This document shows, one piece after another, positions 5,110 to 5,194 of a DNA stretch of 5,194 nt. The stretch comes from Lachnospiraceae bacterium UBA7225 (GTDB lineage: Bacteria > Bacillota > Clostridia > Lachnospirales > Lachnospiraceae). Every line of letters starts with the position of its first letter. Position 1 is the stretch's first letter. The DNA lies in assembly GCA_002473385.1 (NCBI GenBank), contig DKTR01000129.1, positions 1 through 5,194 on the forward strand, in the 5' to 3' direction. The translations under genes were made by a program, and so were the position numbers. The notes below the pieces were generated by a model that was given only the letters and a program-made list of their open reading frames with translations, made no database searches and was not told where the DNA came from.

Positions 5110-5194
5110 ATTTAAATTATCGTCCGGTCATTTACTTCTCTGCTGGTATTTTCATCACAGTACACAACAGAGCGTGATACAGACAGGAATTTTC

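Noticed and set aside
5112..5194. Two - strand frames open to the right edge, ending in TAA at 5134-5132 and 5114-5112
   Set aside because: Only 20-26 codons are visible, neither matches anything I recognise, and the nearby DNA is AT-rich with promoter elements; there is not enough to call a gene end.

Overview
The window reads as ordinary chromosomal DNA from an anaerobic Clostridia-class member of the Bacillota, most likely Lachnospiraceae. This rests on three things: a catalytic/regulatory aspartate carbamoyltransferase pair (pyrB-pyrI; Bacillus-type Firmicutes normally lack pyrI), a PyrB sequence of the kind I associate with gut Lachnospiraceae, and a small CmpB-type membrane protein common in that group. 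Base composition looks moderate and fairly even. There is no sign of a phage, transposon, CRISPR array or toxin-antitoxin module.

Left part, + strand: an imperfect 9-bp tandem repeat runs off the left edge (1-52). A 126-residue putative ABC-transporter permease-like (PF06541) membrane protein follows (97-477). After a 106-bp gap with a possible promoter and a clear stem-loop comes pyrB (584-1510), then pyrI (1504-1932), which overlaps the pyrB stop. Together they encode the two chains of allosteric aspartate transcarbamoylase, the committed step of de novo pyrimidine synthesis.

Middle, - strand: the RNase P RNA gene rnpB (about 1992-2354) converges on pyrI. It has a near-consensus promoter at its 5' end (2361-2389) and a strong intrinsic terminator at its 3' end (1926-1957) whose stem starts 2 bases past the pyrI stop codon.

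Right part, - strand: a Nif3/YqfO-family dinuclear-metal protein (4162-4950) lies upstream of a 554-residue nucleoside (uridine) kinase with a threonyl-tRNA-synthetase-like N-terminal half (2477-4141). They are 20 bp apart with strong Shine-Dalgarno sites and probably form one transcript. No convincing terminator separates the kinase gene from rnpB, so some read-through into rnpB is possible. The right end (4951-5194) holds two back-to-back sigma-A-type promoters, an inverted repeat and a candidate 18-codon leader ORF that overlaps the nif3 start codon.

Functionally, a de novo pyrimidine operon and a probable pyrimidine-salvage kinase sit tail to tail around rnpB. I found no convincing evidence of a previously undescribed system. 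The most interesting material is regulatory: the pyrB leader stem-loop, the shared convergent terminator, and the divergent promoter/leader region upstream of nif3.
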